Source: Phycisphaerae bacterium (GTDB taxonomy: Bacteria; Planctomycetota; Phycisphaerae; Sedimentisphaerales; SM23-30). From it: DNA of 5,044 bases. The notes below the pieces were generated by a model. That model was not told the DNA's origin. It saw only the letters and a program-made list of their open reading frames with translations, and made no database searches. The translations under genes and the position numbers were made by a program. Positions 1 to 5,044 of this stretch are shown here, piece after piece. The DNA is taken from assembly GCA_021736565.1 (NCBI GenBank), contig JAIPFO010000285.1, positions 1-5,044 of the forward strand, written 5' to 3'. Each line of letters opens with the position of its first letter. Position 1 is the stretch's first letter.

Positions 1-39
1 GTGGTTCCACCAAATATCTTTGTCGATTAAATATCCTCA

Positions 40-2409
40 TCAAAACGTCTGCTGCTCCGTTCGCGAAATGATCTCAACTTGCAAGCCACGGCCCAGGTCA
101 ACAAAATGATCGCTATACCCCGCCACCCGCACGATCAGGTCGCGATTGAGCTCCGGCTTCTCCTGGGCGATCTTGAGCGTCTTGGCATCGATGACGTTGA
201 ACTGAACATGGTGCCCGTCCATCTTAAAATAGGCCCGGGTCAGATGCGCCAGGTTATGGATACAGTCACCAGCGAGCATATTGGGGTTGAACTTCAAGTT
301 CAAAAGTGTACCGCCGGTACGGGCATGGTCCAATCGGGCGGCGGATTTTACAACGCTTGTCGGCCCTTGGCTGTCGGCGTCCTGGCTGGGTGAAATACCA
401 TCGGATAACGGCAGTCCCGCCCGGCGGCCATTCGGCAGCGCACCGGTCACCTCTCCGAAATAAATATGCACCGTTGTCGGCAGAAGATTCACCCGGTAAT
501 ACCCGCCCTTGGTATTCGGCCGTCCGTCAATCACATCGAAATACGCCTCAAAAAGGTCCTCCGCTAGTGTATCGGCATAATCATCATCGTTGCCATATTT
601 CGGCGTACGGTTGAGCAGTATCTGTTGCAAGCGTTCATGCCCCTTGAAATTCGCATCCATCGCCTCGAGCATCTGGGCCATGCTCACCGTTTTCTTCTCG
701 AAAACATGACACTTCATCGCCGTGATCGCATCGGCCAGTGTCCCAAGACCCACTCCGGGGATGTAGGTGGTGTTATATCGCGGCCCGCCGTTATGATAGT
801 CCAGGCCACGCGCAATACAATCATCCATAAGAATCGACATGAACGGCGAGGGCATATCCTTGGCGAATAGTCGTTCGATCACACTGTTGCCTTCGATCTT
901 CATATCGACAAAATATTTCAATTGCCGACGGTATGCATCCATCAGATCCTCAAACGTTTCAAACGTACGCGGGTCACCCGTTTGTATGCCGATCCGCTCG
1001 CCCGATTCCGGGTCAATACCGTCATGGCAGGTGATCTCAAATATCTTCGGCCAGTTAATGTATCCGGTCAGCGTGCAGCTCTCCTTGCCAAACGCACTGA
1101 TCGTCACACACCCGCTCGGCCCGCCGGCCCGCCCGTCTTTTATGCTCTTACCATCATGCAGCATCTCCTGCATGATCACATCGGTATTGAATAGCGACGG
1201 CTGACCAAAACCCTTTCGTACCACCTTACATGCGCGGTTGAGGAACCGGTCAGGGTTTTTCTTGCTCAACTGGATGCAGGCACTCGGCTGAGTCATCTGC
1301 ATCTCCTCAACAACGTCCAGGATCATATACGACAGGTCATTCACAGCATCGCTGCCATTATGCGGTAGAATACCGCCGACATTGATCAACGCAAAATCGG
1401 TATAGGTCCCGCTGGCCTCCTCGGTTATACCCACCTTCGGCGGGGCCGGCTGATTATTAAACTTTATCCAGAAGCAGTGCAATAGCTCAATGGCCCGCTC
1501 CTGGTCAAGCGTCCCATTTTCAATGTCACGCTTATAAAACGGGTACAAATTGACATCAAGCCGCCCGGGGTTAAACGAATCCCACGTGTTCAGCTCGGTC
1601 GTTACGCCCTGGTGAACAAACCAGTACATCTGCAACGCTTCATGAAATGTCCGGGGCGCATGGGCCGGAACACGGTCGCAAATCGCCGCAATTTCTTCCA
1701 ACTCCGCCTTGCGCCCGGCATCACTTTCATCCGCCGCCAACTCACGAGCCTTCTCAGCGTGACGCCCGGCAAACGTGATCAACGCATCCGCACAAATTCC
1801 AATCGCTTCAAGTTCAATAGCCTTATCCTTTGCCTTCGGATCGTTATCAAAATCCAGCGTCTTTCGACTCGCCGCGATCGCCTCCTTAAAATCAAGCATG
1901 CCGCGATAATAAATTTTATCATCCATGATCGCGTGCCCCGGCGCACGCTGTTCCATAAATTCTGTATAGACACCCGCATTGTGGGCCTTATGCCATTGGG
2001 GTGTCATCACGCCAAACACCTTCTCACGCATCGTCTTACCCGACCAGAAGGGAATGATCTTTTCCTCATAAACCTTCATCACCTCAGCAGCGACCTTATA
2101 CTGTGTTTTCGGCCGACTATCCATGATCCGAAAATCTTCCAGGCCATGGCAGCATAACTCCGGATAGGTTGGCGTCGCCCTGGGGGCCGGTCCACGCTCA
2201 CCGACGATCAACTCACCCTCGGTAATACATACCGTCTTGTTGGCCATAAGATATTCAAACGATTTTGCCCGGCAGATGGGAATGGGCACCTGCGACGGGA
2301 TATCCGTCTGGTAAAAATCCGTTATAAGCTCAGCCCGCTCCGACGAAATATAGGGCTGAGTTTCAACACTAATTTTCCGTAAGTTCTCTATACGTCTGGT
2401 TTTACCCAT
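40..2409 (-). CDS. Glycyl radical enzyme, HypD-like (hydroxyproline dehydratase-related), variant active site
   Basis: This is a 789-residue glycyl radical enzyme of the pyruvate formate-lyase superfamily, expected to be cytoplasmic and active only without oxygen. The large PFL-type domain runs to about residue 640 and the C-terminal glycine radical domain follows. The radical loop RVAGYSDHF puts the radical glycine at Gly764, and the thiyl cysteine is Cys434 in GGPSGCVT. A single Cys followed by Val excludes true pyruvate formate-lyase, which has Cys-Cys. Length and blocks such as MEQRAPGH, GVTTELN, FNNQPAPPKVGIT and the C-terminal RTEQQTF resemble, from memory, trans-4-hydroxy-L-proline dehydratase HypD. 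Pocket residues remembered for HypD are present as Phe151, His159, Ser333, Asp338, Phe339 and Tyr450, but the expected Glu two residues after the Cys is Thr436. The substrate is therefore uncertain: a proline-like compound is plausible, ordinary dehydration less so. I chose ATG 2409 over TTG 2412 because GAGGTGA lies 6 bases upstream. The gene overlaps its activase by 8 bases. GRE membership is near certain; the reaction is not known. Confidence 0.95.
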   Translation of the reverse strand: MGKTRRIENLRKISVETQPYISSERAELITDFYQTDIPSQVPIPICRAKSFEYLMANKTVCITEGELIVGERGPAPRATPTYPELCCHGLEDFRIMDSRPKTQYKVAAEVMKVYEEKIIPFWSGKTMREKVFGVMTPQWHKAHNAGVYTEFMEQRAPGHAIMDDKIYYRGMLDFKEAIAASRKTLDFDNDPKAKDKAIELEAIGICADALITFAGRHAEKARELAADESDAGRKAELEEIAAICDRVPAHAPRTFHEALQMYWFVHQGVTTELNTWDSFNPGRLDVNLYPFYKRDIENGTLDQERAIELLHCFWIKFNNQPAPPKVGITEEASGTYTDFALINVGGILPHNGSDAVNDLSYMILDVVEEMQMTQPSACIQLSKKNPDRFLNRACKVVRKGFGQPSLFNTDVIMQEMLHDGKSIKDGRAGGPSGCVTISAFGKESCTLTGYINWPKIFEITCHDGIDPESGERIGIQTGDPRTFETFEDLMDAYRRQLKYFVDMKIEGNSVIERLFAKDMPSPFMSILMDDCIARGLDYHNGGPRYNTTYIPGVGLGTLADAITAMKCHVFEKKTVSMAQMLEAMDANFKGHERLQQILLNRTPKYGNDDDYADTLAEDLFEAYFDVIDGRPNTKGGYYRVNLLPTTVHIYFGEVTGALPNGRRAGLPLSDGISPSQDADSQGPTSVVKSAARLDHARTGGTLLNLKFNPNMLAGDCIHNLAHLTRAYFKMDGHHVQFNVIDAKTLKIAQEKPELNRDLIVRVAGYSDHFVDLGRGLQVEIISRTEQQTF

Positions 2410-3373
2410 CAATTTTCACCTCAAAGCCAAATTTTTTCAGTTTCCCCCTAATCGCCCGCATCGATTCATCTGTGGGCGGCTCGGAATGCATAATGTCATA
2501 ATTTCCTGTCAGTCGATCAGATTTTTCCCGACCGCCACTATTGTAAGGTAAAATATCAATACGCCTGACCACATCGAGTGATGCGATATAACGGCCAGAA
2601 GCGTCAATATTTATATCATCATCATTGAACCCAGGCGTAATCGGGATTCGAATAATGATCTCATTACCCGCCAGGGCCAGATGTTTGATATTTGCTAGAA
2701 TTCTCTCATTTCCTATGCCGGTGAAGCGTTTGTGAACATTGCTGTCCATATGCTTCAAGTCGCATAAAAAAAGGTCAGCATTCTCACTTATTCTCTGGAT
2801 TATAGCCTCATCCGTATGGCAAGTGGTATCCACCGCCGTTTTAATTTCATTTTTTTTACATGCAACCAGCAAAGCATCCAGGAATTCATGCTGCATGAGT
2901 ACCTCGCCGCCCGAAAAAGTCGCCCCGCCGTTGGATTGATCGAAAAATATCCGATCCTTTTCTATCTCCGCCATGACCTCATCAACCGTCATCTCCCGGC
3001 CAATCACCTCCCGTGCCCCTGTCCGGCAGGCCGCTTGGCAATCCCCACAAAGCACACAGTTCTGCATATCGGTGACCGGATAGCTATTTTTCATGCTGAT
3101 CGCCCCATGACCGCACGCCTCAATACAATCGCCACACCCGATGCACCGCTGGCTACGCAGGCCGATTTCTCGGGAATGACGCCAGCTTTCCGGATTGTGA
3201 CACCACTGACAGTGAAGCGGACACCCCTTAAAAAAAACGGTCGTCCGTATCCCAGGCCCGTCATGGATCGCATACTTCTTTATATCAAAAATCAGCCCTT
3301 TGAGCTCATGATTGCCCTTTTTAACGGAATTGTCGGCAGCAGTGAGTTTTGTCTTATCGCTATCAGATATCAT
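2402..3373 (-). CDS. Glycyl radical enzyme activating enzyme (radical SAM, two extra 4Fe-4S clusters)
   Basis: This 323-residue radical SAM activase should use S-adenosylmethionine and a 4Fe-4S cluster to abstract a hydrogen from Gly764 of the GRE encoded just downstream. The radical SAM motif is CPLHCQWC, with cysteines at 51, 55 and 58. Two bacterial ferredoxin motifs follow, with cysteines at 77/80/83/87 and 106/109/112/116, as in activases of non-PFL GREs (dehydratases, decarboxylases, lyases). The SAM-binding TFSGGE motif is at about 153-157, and the family N-terminal block GLIFDIKKYAIHDGPGIRT is at about 26-44. About 23 hydrophilic residues precede the point where relatives usually start. 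No ATG, GTG or TTG lies between them and the conserved block, so I start at ATG 3373; TTG 3382 and TTG 3376 are alternatives. The upstream ribosome site is weak (GAGA). The order is activase first, then GRE, with an 8-base overlap. The family is certain, and the partner is inferred from adjacency. Confidence 0.95.
   Translation of the reverse strand: MISDSDKTKLTAADNSVKKGNHELKGLIFDIKKYAIHDGPGIRTTVFFKGCPLHCQWCHNPESWRHSREIGLRSQRCIGCGDCIEACGHGAISMKNSYPVTDMQNCVLCGDCQAACRTGAREVIGREMTVDEVMAEIEKDRIFFDQSNGGATFSGGEVLMQHEFLDALLVACKKNEIKTAVDTTCHTDEAIIQRISENADLFLCDLKHMDSNVHKRFTGIGNERILANIKHLALAGNEIIIRIPITPGFNDDDINIDASGRYIASLDVVRRIDILPYNSGGREKSDRLTGNYDIMHSEPPTDESMRAIRGKLKKFGFEVKIDG
2416..2422 (-). promoter_or_regulatory. 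Ribosome binding site of the GRE gene
   Basis: On the minus strand GAGGTGA lies 6 bases before the ATG at 2409, inside the last codons of the activase gene. It supports the ATG start over the TTG directly upstream. It also suggests that the GRE, needed in larger amounts than its catalytic activase, has its own strong initiation site as well as coupling through the overlap. Confidence 0.7.
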
Positions 3374-3450
3374 CAAAATCAACTATCTCAAGAGTAAAAA
3401 ACACGTCCAGAAGGACAAATAATAAATTATTACGCACATTTCTACTTAAT

Positions 3451-3459
3451 AGTATACCA
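3451..3459 (-). promoter_or_regulatory. Candidate extended -10 promoter for the activase-GRE operon
   Basis: On the minus strand the sequence TGGTATACT is an extended -10 (TGn plus TATACT, five of six matches to TATAAT). The -35 position is poor (TTCATT at 17-base spacing), which is usual for extended -10 promoters. Transcription would begin near 3444, leaving a leader of about 70 bases before ATG 3373. That leader contains the short inverted repeat GTCC-N4-GGAC at 3405-3416. The call rests on consensus matching only, in AT-rich DNA. Confidence 0.35.
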
Positions 3460-3652
3460 TTTAATAGCCTCAAAATGAAGAAAATAATCCTCCACGGCAG
3501 TAGCGTCCGATAACCTTTTCAACCGTCCAAAAAAAATTCTCTGCAAGCTATCCATTGGGCGAAGGGCTCTTAAAAGTGATGTCCCCATCAAAAGTCAGAG
3601 AAAATTACCCACCTCCTGGGGCAGGTCTTTTTGACGAGTTCTGACAAACCCG

Positions 3653-3682
3653 TTGAAGAAGTTGTTACTTAAAGTCTAAAAT
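3653..3682 (+). promoter_or_regulatory. Candidate sigma70-type promoter, plus strand
   Basis: TTGAAG at 3653-3658 (four of six matches to TTGACA) and TAAAAT at 3677-3682 (five of six matches to TATAAT) are separated by 18 bases. It would drive the cyclase gene with a long leader of more than 200 bases. The 14-base palindrome at 3699-3712 would lie just downstream of the start point, where a repressor could block it. Chance matches are common in DNA of this composition. Confidence 0.25.
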
Positions 3683-3698
3683 ACAAAATGCCGATGGG

Positions 3699-3712
3699 CA
3701 AATAATTATTTG
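3699..3712. repeat. 14-base perfect palindrome, candidate operator
   Basis: CAAATAATTATTTG reads identically on both strands over 14 bases, centred at 3705/3706. Its size and symmetry suit a dimeric helix-turn-helix regulator, and it sits between the two plus-strand promoter candidates. Except for its outer C and G it is pure AT, so chance is a real alternative. No second copy was noticed in the window. Confidence 0.35.
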
Positions 3713-3728
3713 AGACAGTTCGATTTTT

Positions 3729-3758
3729 TTGACTTTTGGAGGGGCCTAGTGGTAGGAT
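3729..3758 (+). promoter_or_regulatory. Second candidate sigma70-type promoter, plus strand
   Basis: TTGACT at 3729-3734 (five of six matches) and TAGGAT at 3753-3758 (four of six matches) are 18 bases apart. The start would fall near 3765, giving the cyclase a leader of about 157 bases. The -10 lies inside the inverted repeat at 3741-3764, so promoter and hairpin are alternative readings of the same bases. Confidence 0.25.
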
Positions 3759-3764
3759 AGCCCC
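3741..3764. repeat. Nested inverted repeat (GGGGC...GCCCC)
   Basis: GGGGC at 3741-3745 is complementary to GCCCC at 3760-3764. Inside lies a competing stem, CCTA (3745-3748) with TAGG (3753-3756), around a GTGG loop. This is a GC-rich island in an AT-rich region. It could be a protein site or an RNA hairpin. No T-run follows, so it is not a canonical terminator. Confidence 0.35.
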
Positions 3765-3904
3765 GATATATAGCATAGTGATACCCAGCCGCATACTGTT
3801 ATGTTGCTTGAAAAAAATGCGTAAAGTTTTAATGAAAAAGAACTTACGTTTAATTCCAGGGCGAAATTAACCAGGCGGGAACATAACGAATTTAACGATT
3901 AAGC

Positions 3905-3910
3905 AGGTGG
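3905..3910 (+). promoter_or_regulatory. Ribosome binding site deciding the cyclase start
   Basis: AGGTGG lies 11 bases before ATG 3922, slightly long but workable. The alternative in-frame GTG at 3907 falls inside this motif and has no ribosome site of its own, so the ATG is preferred. Confidence 0.55.
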
Positions 3911-3921
3911 AACCGAAAAAA

Positions 3922-4464
3922 ATGGCCATTGAAATTGAAGCCAAAGTAAAAGTTGAGCAATTAGAAGAATACGAAAACCGTCTCAAGACGCTCAACGCCC
4001 AATGGCGAGAAACAGTACACATGCAGGATATTTACCTCGACCGCCCCGACCGCAGTTTACTGGCGGCTGATACCGGCCTGCGTATTCGCGAAGAAACCAC
4101 TCCCGACCGTCATGACATCTCAATATGCTACAAAGGCCCACGGCAGGGGGGTAAATACAAACGTAGAACAGAACTTGAACTGGGAGTGACCCGTCTCGAA
4201 AATGCCCGGCAGCTTCTGGCGAACCTGGGCTTTCAGGAAATGCTCTCCGTCACCAAAACCCGCCAAATCTGGCTCATCGACCAGGCCATGATCTGCCTGG
4301 ACACGGTCAAACACCTCGGCACCTTCATAGAGATCGAAGGACCCGATGAAGCGACGATCGAAACCATCGCCACCCAGCTTAATATTCATACTCTTGCCCA
4401 TATTAAAGAGGGGTACGCCTGTATGATGGCCCAGTATCTGAAAAAAAACAGCGAGTATCGGTAA
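3922..4464 (+). CDS. cyaB: Class IV adenylate cyclase / CYTH-domain protein
   Basis: This 180-residue soluble protein spans one CYTH domain, the tunnel fold shared by class IV adenylate cyclases (ATP to cyclic AMP and pyrophosphate) and thiamine- or inorganic-triphosphatases. The defining ExExK motif is at once N-terminal (Glu4, Glu6, Lys8). The other expected charged residues follow in order: LRIR with Arg54 and Arg56, YKGP with Lys71, RRTELE with Arg81, Arg82, Glu84 and Glu86, TKTR with Lys112 and Arg114, LD with Asp127, and FIEIEGPDE with Glu137 and Glu139. All are placed to bind triphosphate and divalent metal, and nothing suggests inactivation. Starting at ATG 3922 puts the ExExK motif where the family has it. 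The gene is divergent from the GRE operon and its stop lies 13 bases from that of the convergent dehydrogenase. Domain assignment is firm; cyclase rather than triphosphatase activity follows the usual annotation of this subgroup and is not decided by the sequence. No function linked to the GRE can be shown. Confidence 0.88.
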   Translation: MAIEIEAKVKVEQLEEYENRLKTLNAQWRETVHMQDIYLDRPDRSLLAADTGLRIREETTPDRHDISICYKGPRQGGKYKRRTELELGVTRLENARQLLANLGFQEMLSVTKTRQIWLIDQAMICLDTVKHLGTFIEIEGPDEATIETIATQLNIHTLAHIKEGYACMMAQYLKKNSEYR

Positions 4465-4477
4465 AATCCCTGGATGC

Positions 4478-5044
4478 TTAACCCTCAAATTCGATCATCG
4501 CCTTTATCACCCCATCCTCATAACCCGCCACCAAATCAAACGCCTCCTGGGATTCTCCCAGTGTATAACGATGGGTGGTCATAAAATCAACATCGACTTT
4601 ACCTGAGGCGATCAGGTCGATAGCTTCCTGCACGCAGCCATTCTGTCGTCGAACATTGATCACGGTGATTTCCTTGCGACGCAGCTGGTCGATAATAAAC
4701 GAAACACGCGGCTCACGCGGGATGCCGATCAGCATCAGCTTTCCGCCCGGCTTGAGCAGCGACACCGCGGTATCAAGCGTCTCCGGCTGTCCGGCGCATT
4801 CATAAACAACATCCATTCCCCCGGGCTGCTGATCTAGGATCGCCTCAACCGGATCAAGTTTATCGGGATTTCCAGACCAGGTCGCACCGGCCTGTTTCGC
4901 AATGTCAGCGCGGTAGTCCAGCTTATCCGTGACATAAGCAGAGCGTGTCGCTTTAGCCGAAGCGGCCAGCAGGACACTCAATCCGATAGGACCCGCACCG
5001 AGTATCGCAATGTCGGCTCCTTCGGTGATGGCAGATTGCTTAAC
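4478..5044 (-). CDS. Zn-dependent medium-chain alcohol/polyol dehydrogenase, C-terminal part (cut by window edge)
   Basis: The frame is open to the right edge, so only the last 188 residues are visible; the start and the Zn-binding N-terminal domain lie outside. The visible part is the Rossmann NAD(P)-binding domain plus the C-terminal return to the catalytic domain. Its nucleotide motif GAGPIG is at residues 16-21 of the visible part. An acidic Asp at 40, ending the second strand, favours NAD over NADP. Blocks such as DVVYECAG, LKPGGKLMLIG, RRKEITVINVRRQN and the C-terminal DGVIKAMIEFEG resemble the sorbitol/L-iditol dehydrogenase group, which oxidises polyols or related secondary alcohols to ketoses. 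The TTG at 4981 lies inside the Rossmann fold just after GAGPIG and is not a real start. The gene converges with the cyclase gene and is not in the GRE operon. The exact substrate cannot be told. Confidence 0.9.
   Translation of the reverse strand, partial: VKQSAITEGADIAILGAGPIGLSVLLAASAKATRSAYVTDKLDYRADIAKQAGATWSGNPDKLDPVEAILDQQPGGMDVVYECAGQPETLDTAVSLLKPGGKLMLIGIPREPRVSFIIDQLRRKEITVINVRRQNGCVQEAIDLIASGKVDVDFMTTHRYTLGESQEAFDLVAGYEDGVIKAMIEFEG

Larger units (their letters stand above)
3374..3921. other. Divergent AT-rich intergenic region
   Basis: About 550 bases separate the start of the activase gene (minus strand) from that of the cyclase gene (plus strand). The composition is clearly more AT-rich than in the flanking genes. 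The region holds candidate promoters in both directions, a 14-base palindrome at 3699-3712, small hairpins at 3577-3590 and 3741-3764, and long-range complementarity between 3589-3603 and 3724-3738. I recognise no known riboswitch, tRNA or convincing small protein in it. Its length is more than two simple promoters need, so a regulator site or an untranslated RNA is possible but unproven. Confidence 0.6.

Noticed and set aside
1..10. GTGGTTCCAC inverted repeat at the window edge
   Set aside because: The stem is very short and cut off from its left context; it overlaps the possible ribosome site and cannot be judged as a terminator.
1612..2157. 181-codon open frame on the plus strand
   Set aside because: It is antisense to the well-conserved GRE gene, has no recognisable domain, and its composition is explained by the opposite strand.
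40..2409. Annotation as pyruvate formate-lyase (PflB)
   Set aside because: The active site has one Cys followed by Val-Thr rather than the Cys-Cys pair of PFL, and the activase carries two extra ferredoxin clusters typical of non-PFL systems.
2816..3397. 193-codon open frame on the plus strand
   Set aside because: It lies almost wholly antisense to the activase, whose motifs are intact; no family is recognisable.
3421..3431. AATAA-A-TTATT inverted repeat
   Set aside because: Pure A/T in AT-rich DNA; likely to arise by chance.
3442..3588. 48-codon open frame on the minus strand upstream of the activase (starts MGTSLLRALRP)
   Set aside because: The AGGAGG upstream is about 23 bases from the ATG, too far, and the composition is like the rest of the intergenic region. 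The candidate activase promoter also falls inside it. It is weak rather than excluded.
3577..3590. Hairpin TGATG-TCCC-CATCA
   Set aside because: A five-pair stem with no T-run or partner gene; expected by chance at this length.
3611..3632. Terminator-like ACCT-N8-AGGT followed by CTTTTT on the plus strand
   Set aside because: The stem is only four pairs and no plus-strand gene ends upstream. It could at most be an attenuator, without further support.
3741..3764. tRNA D-arm-like sequence (CTAGTGGTAGGAT)
   Set aside because: It resembles a tRNA-Glu or tRNA-Gly D-loop, but there is no anticodon arm, no GGTTCRAATCC T-arm and no matching acceptor stem around it.
4465..4477. Bidirectional terminator between the convergent cyclase and dehydrogenase genes
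   Set aside because: The 13-base gap and flanking codons show no GC-rich stem with T-run.

Overview
The window holds four protein genes around one roughly 550-base AT-rich divergent intergenic region. It looks like a strict or facultative anaerobe, because the main gene product is an oxygen-sensitive glycyl radical enzyme (GRE). My best guess at lineage is an anaerobic planctomycete of the Phycisphaerae type, from the style of the CYTH-family cyclase and the Zn-dependent dehydrogenase. That is an impression from remembered family consensus, not a computed result.

Layout: on the minus strand, positions 3373 down to 40 form a two-gene operon, a GRE activase followed by its GRE. The two overlap by 8 bases, so they are probably translationally coupled. 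A strong ribosome binding site for the GRE lies inside the end of the activase gene. The strand reads on out of the window past position 1, and a GGTGGA motif at the edge hints at another gene. On the plus strand, 3922-4464 encodes a class IV adenylate cyclase/CYTH-domain protein, transcribed divergently from the GRE operon. Converging on it with a 13-base gap is the 3' part of a Zn-dependent medium-chain (sorbitol/iditol-type) dehydrogenase, on the minus strand and cut by the window's right edge.

The activase (radical SAM cluster plus two 4Fe-4S ferredoxin clusters) should install a radical on the conserved glycine (Gly764) of the GRE. The GRE most closely recalls trans-4-hydroxy-L-proline dehydratase (HypD) in length, sequence blocks and most pocket residues. 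However, the glutamate two residues after the catalytic cysteine, a hallmark of GRE dehydratases and lyases, is a threonine (Gly-Cys-Val-Thr). This is the most interesting observation in the window: a HypD-like scaffold that probably does not perform the standard dehydration.

The intergenic region contains candidate promoters in both directions, a 14-base perfect palindrome, and several short inverted repeats. No known riboswitch, tRNA, CRISPR array or mobile element was recognised anywhere in the window.
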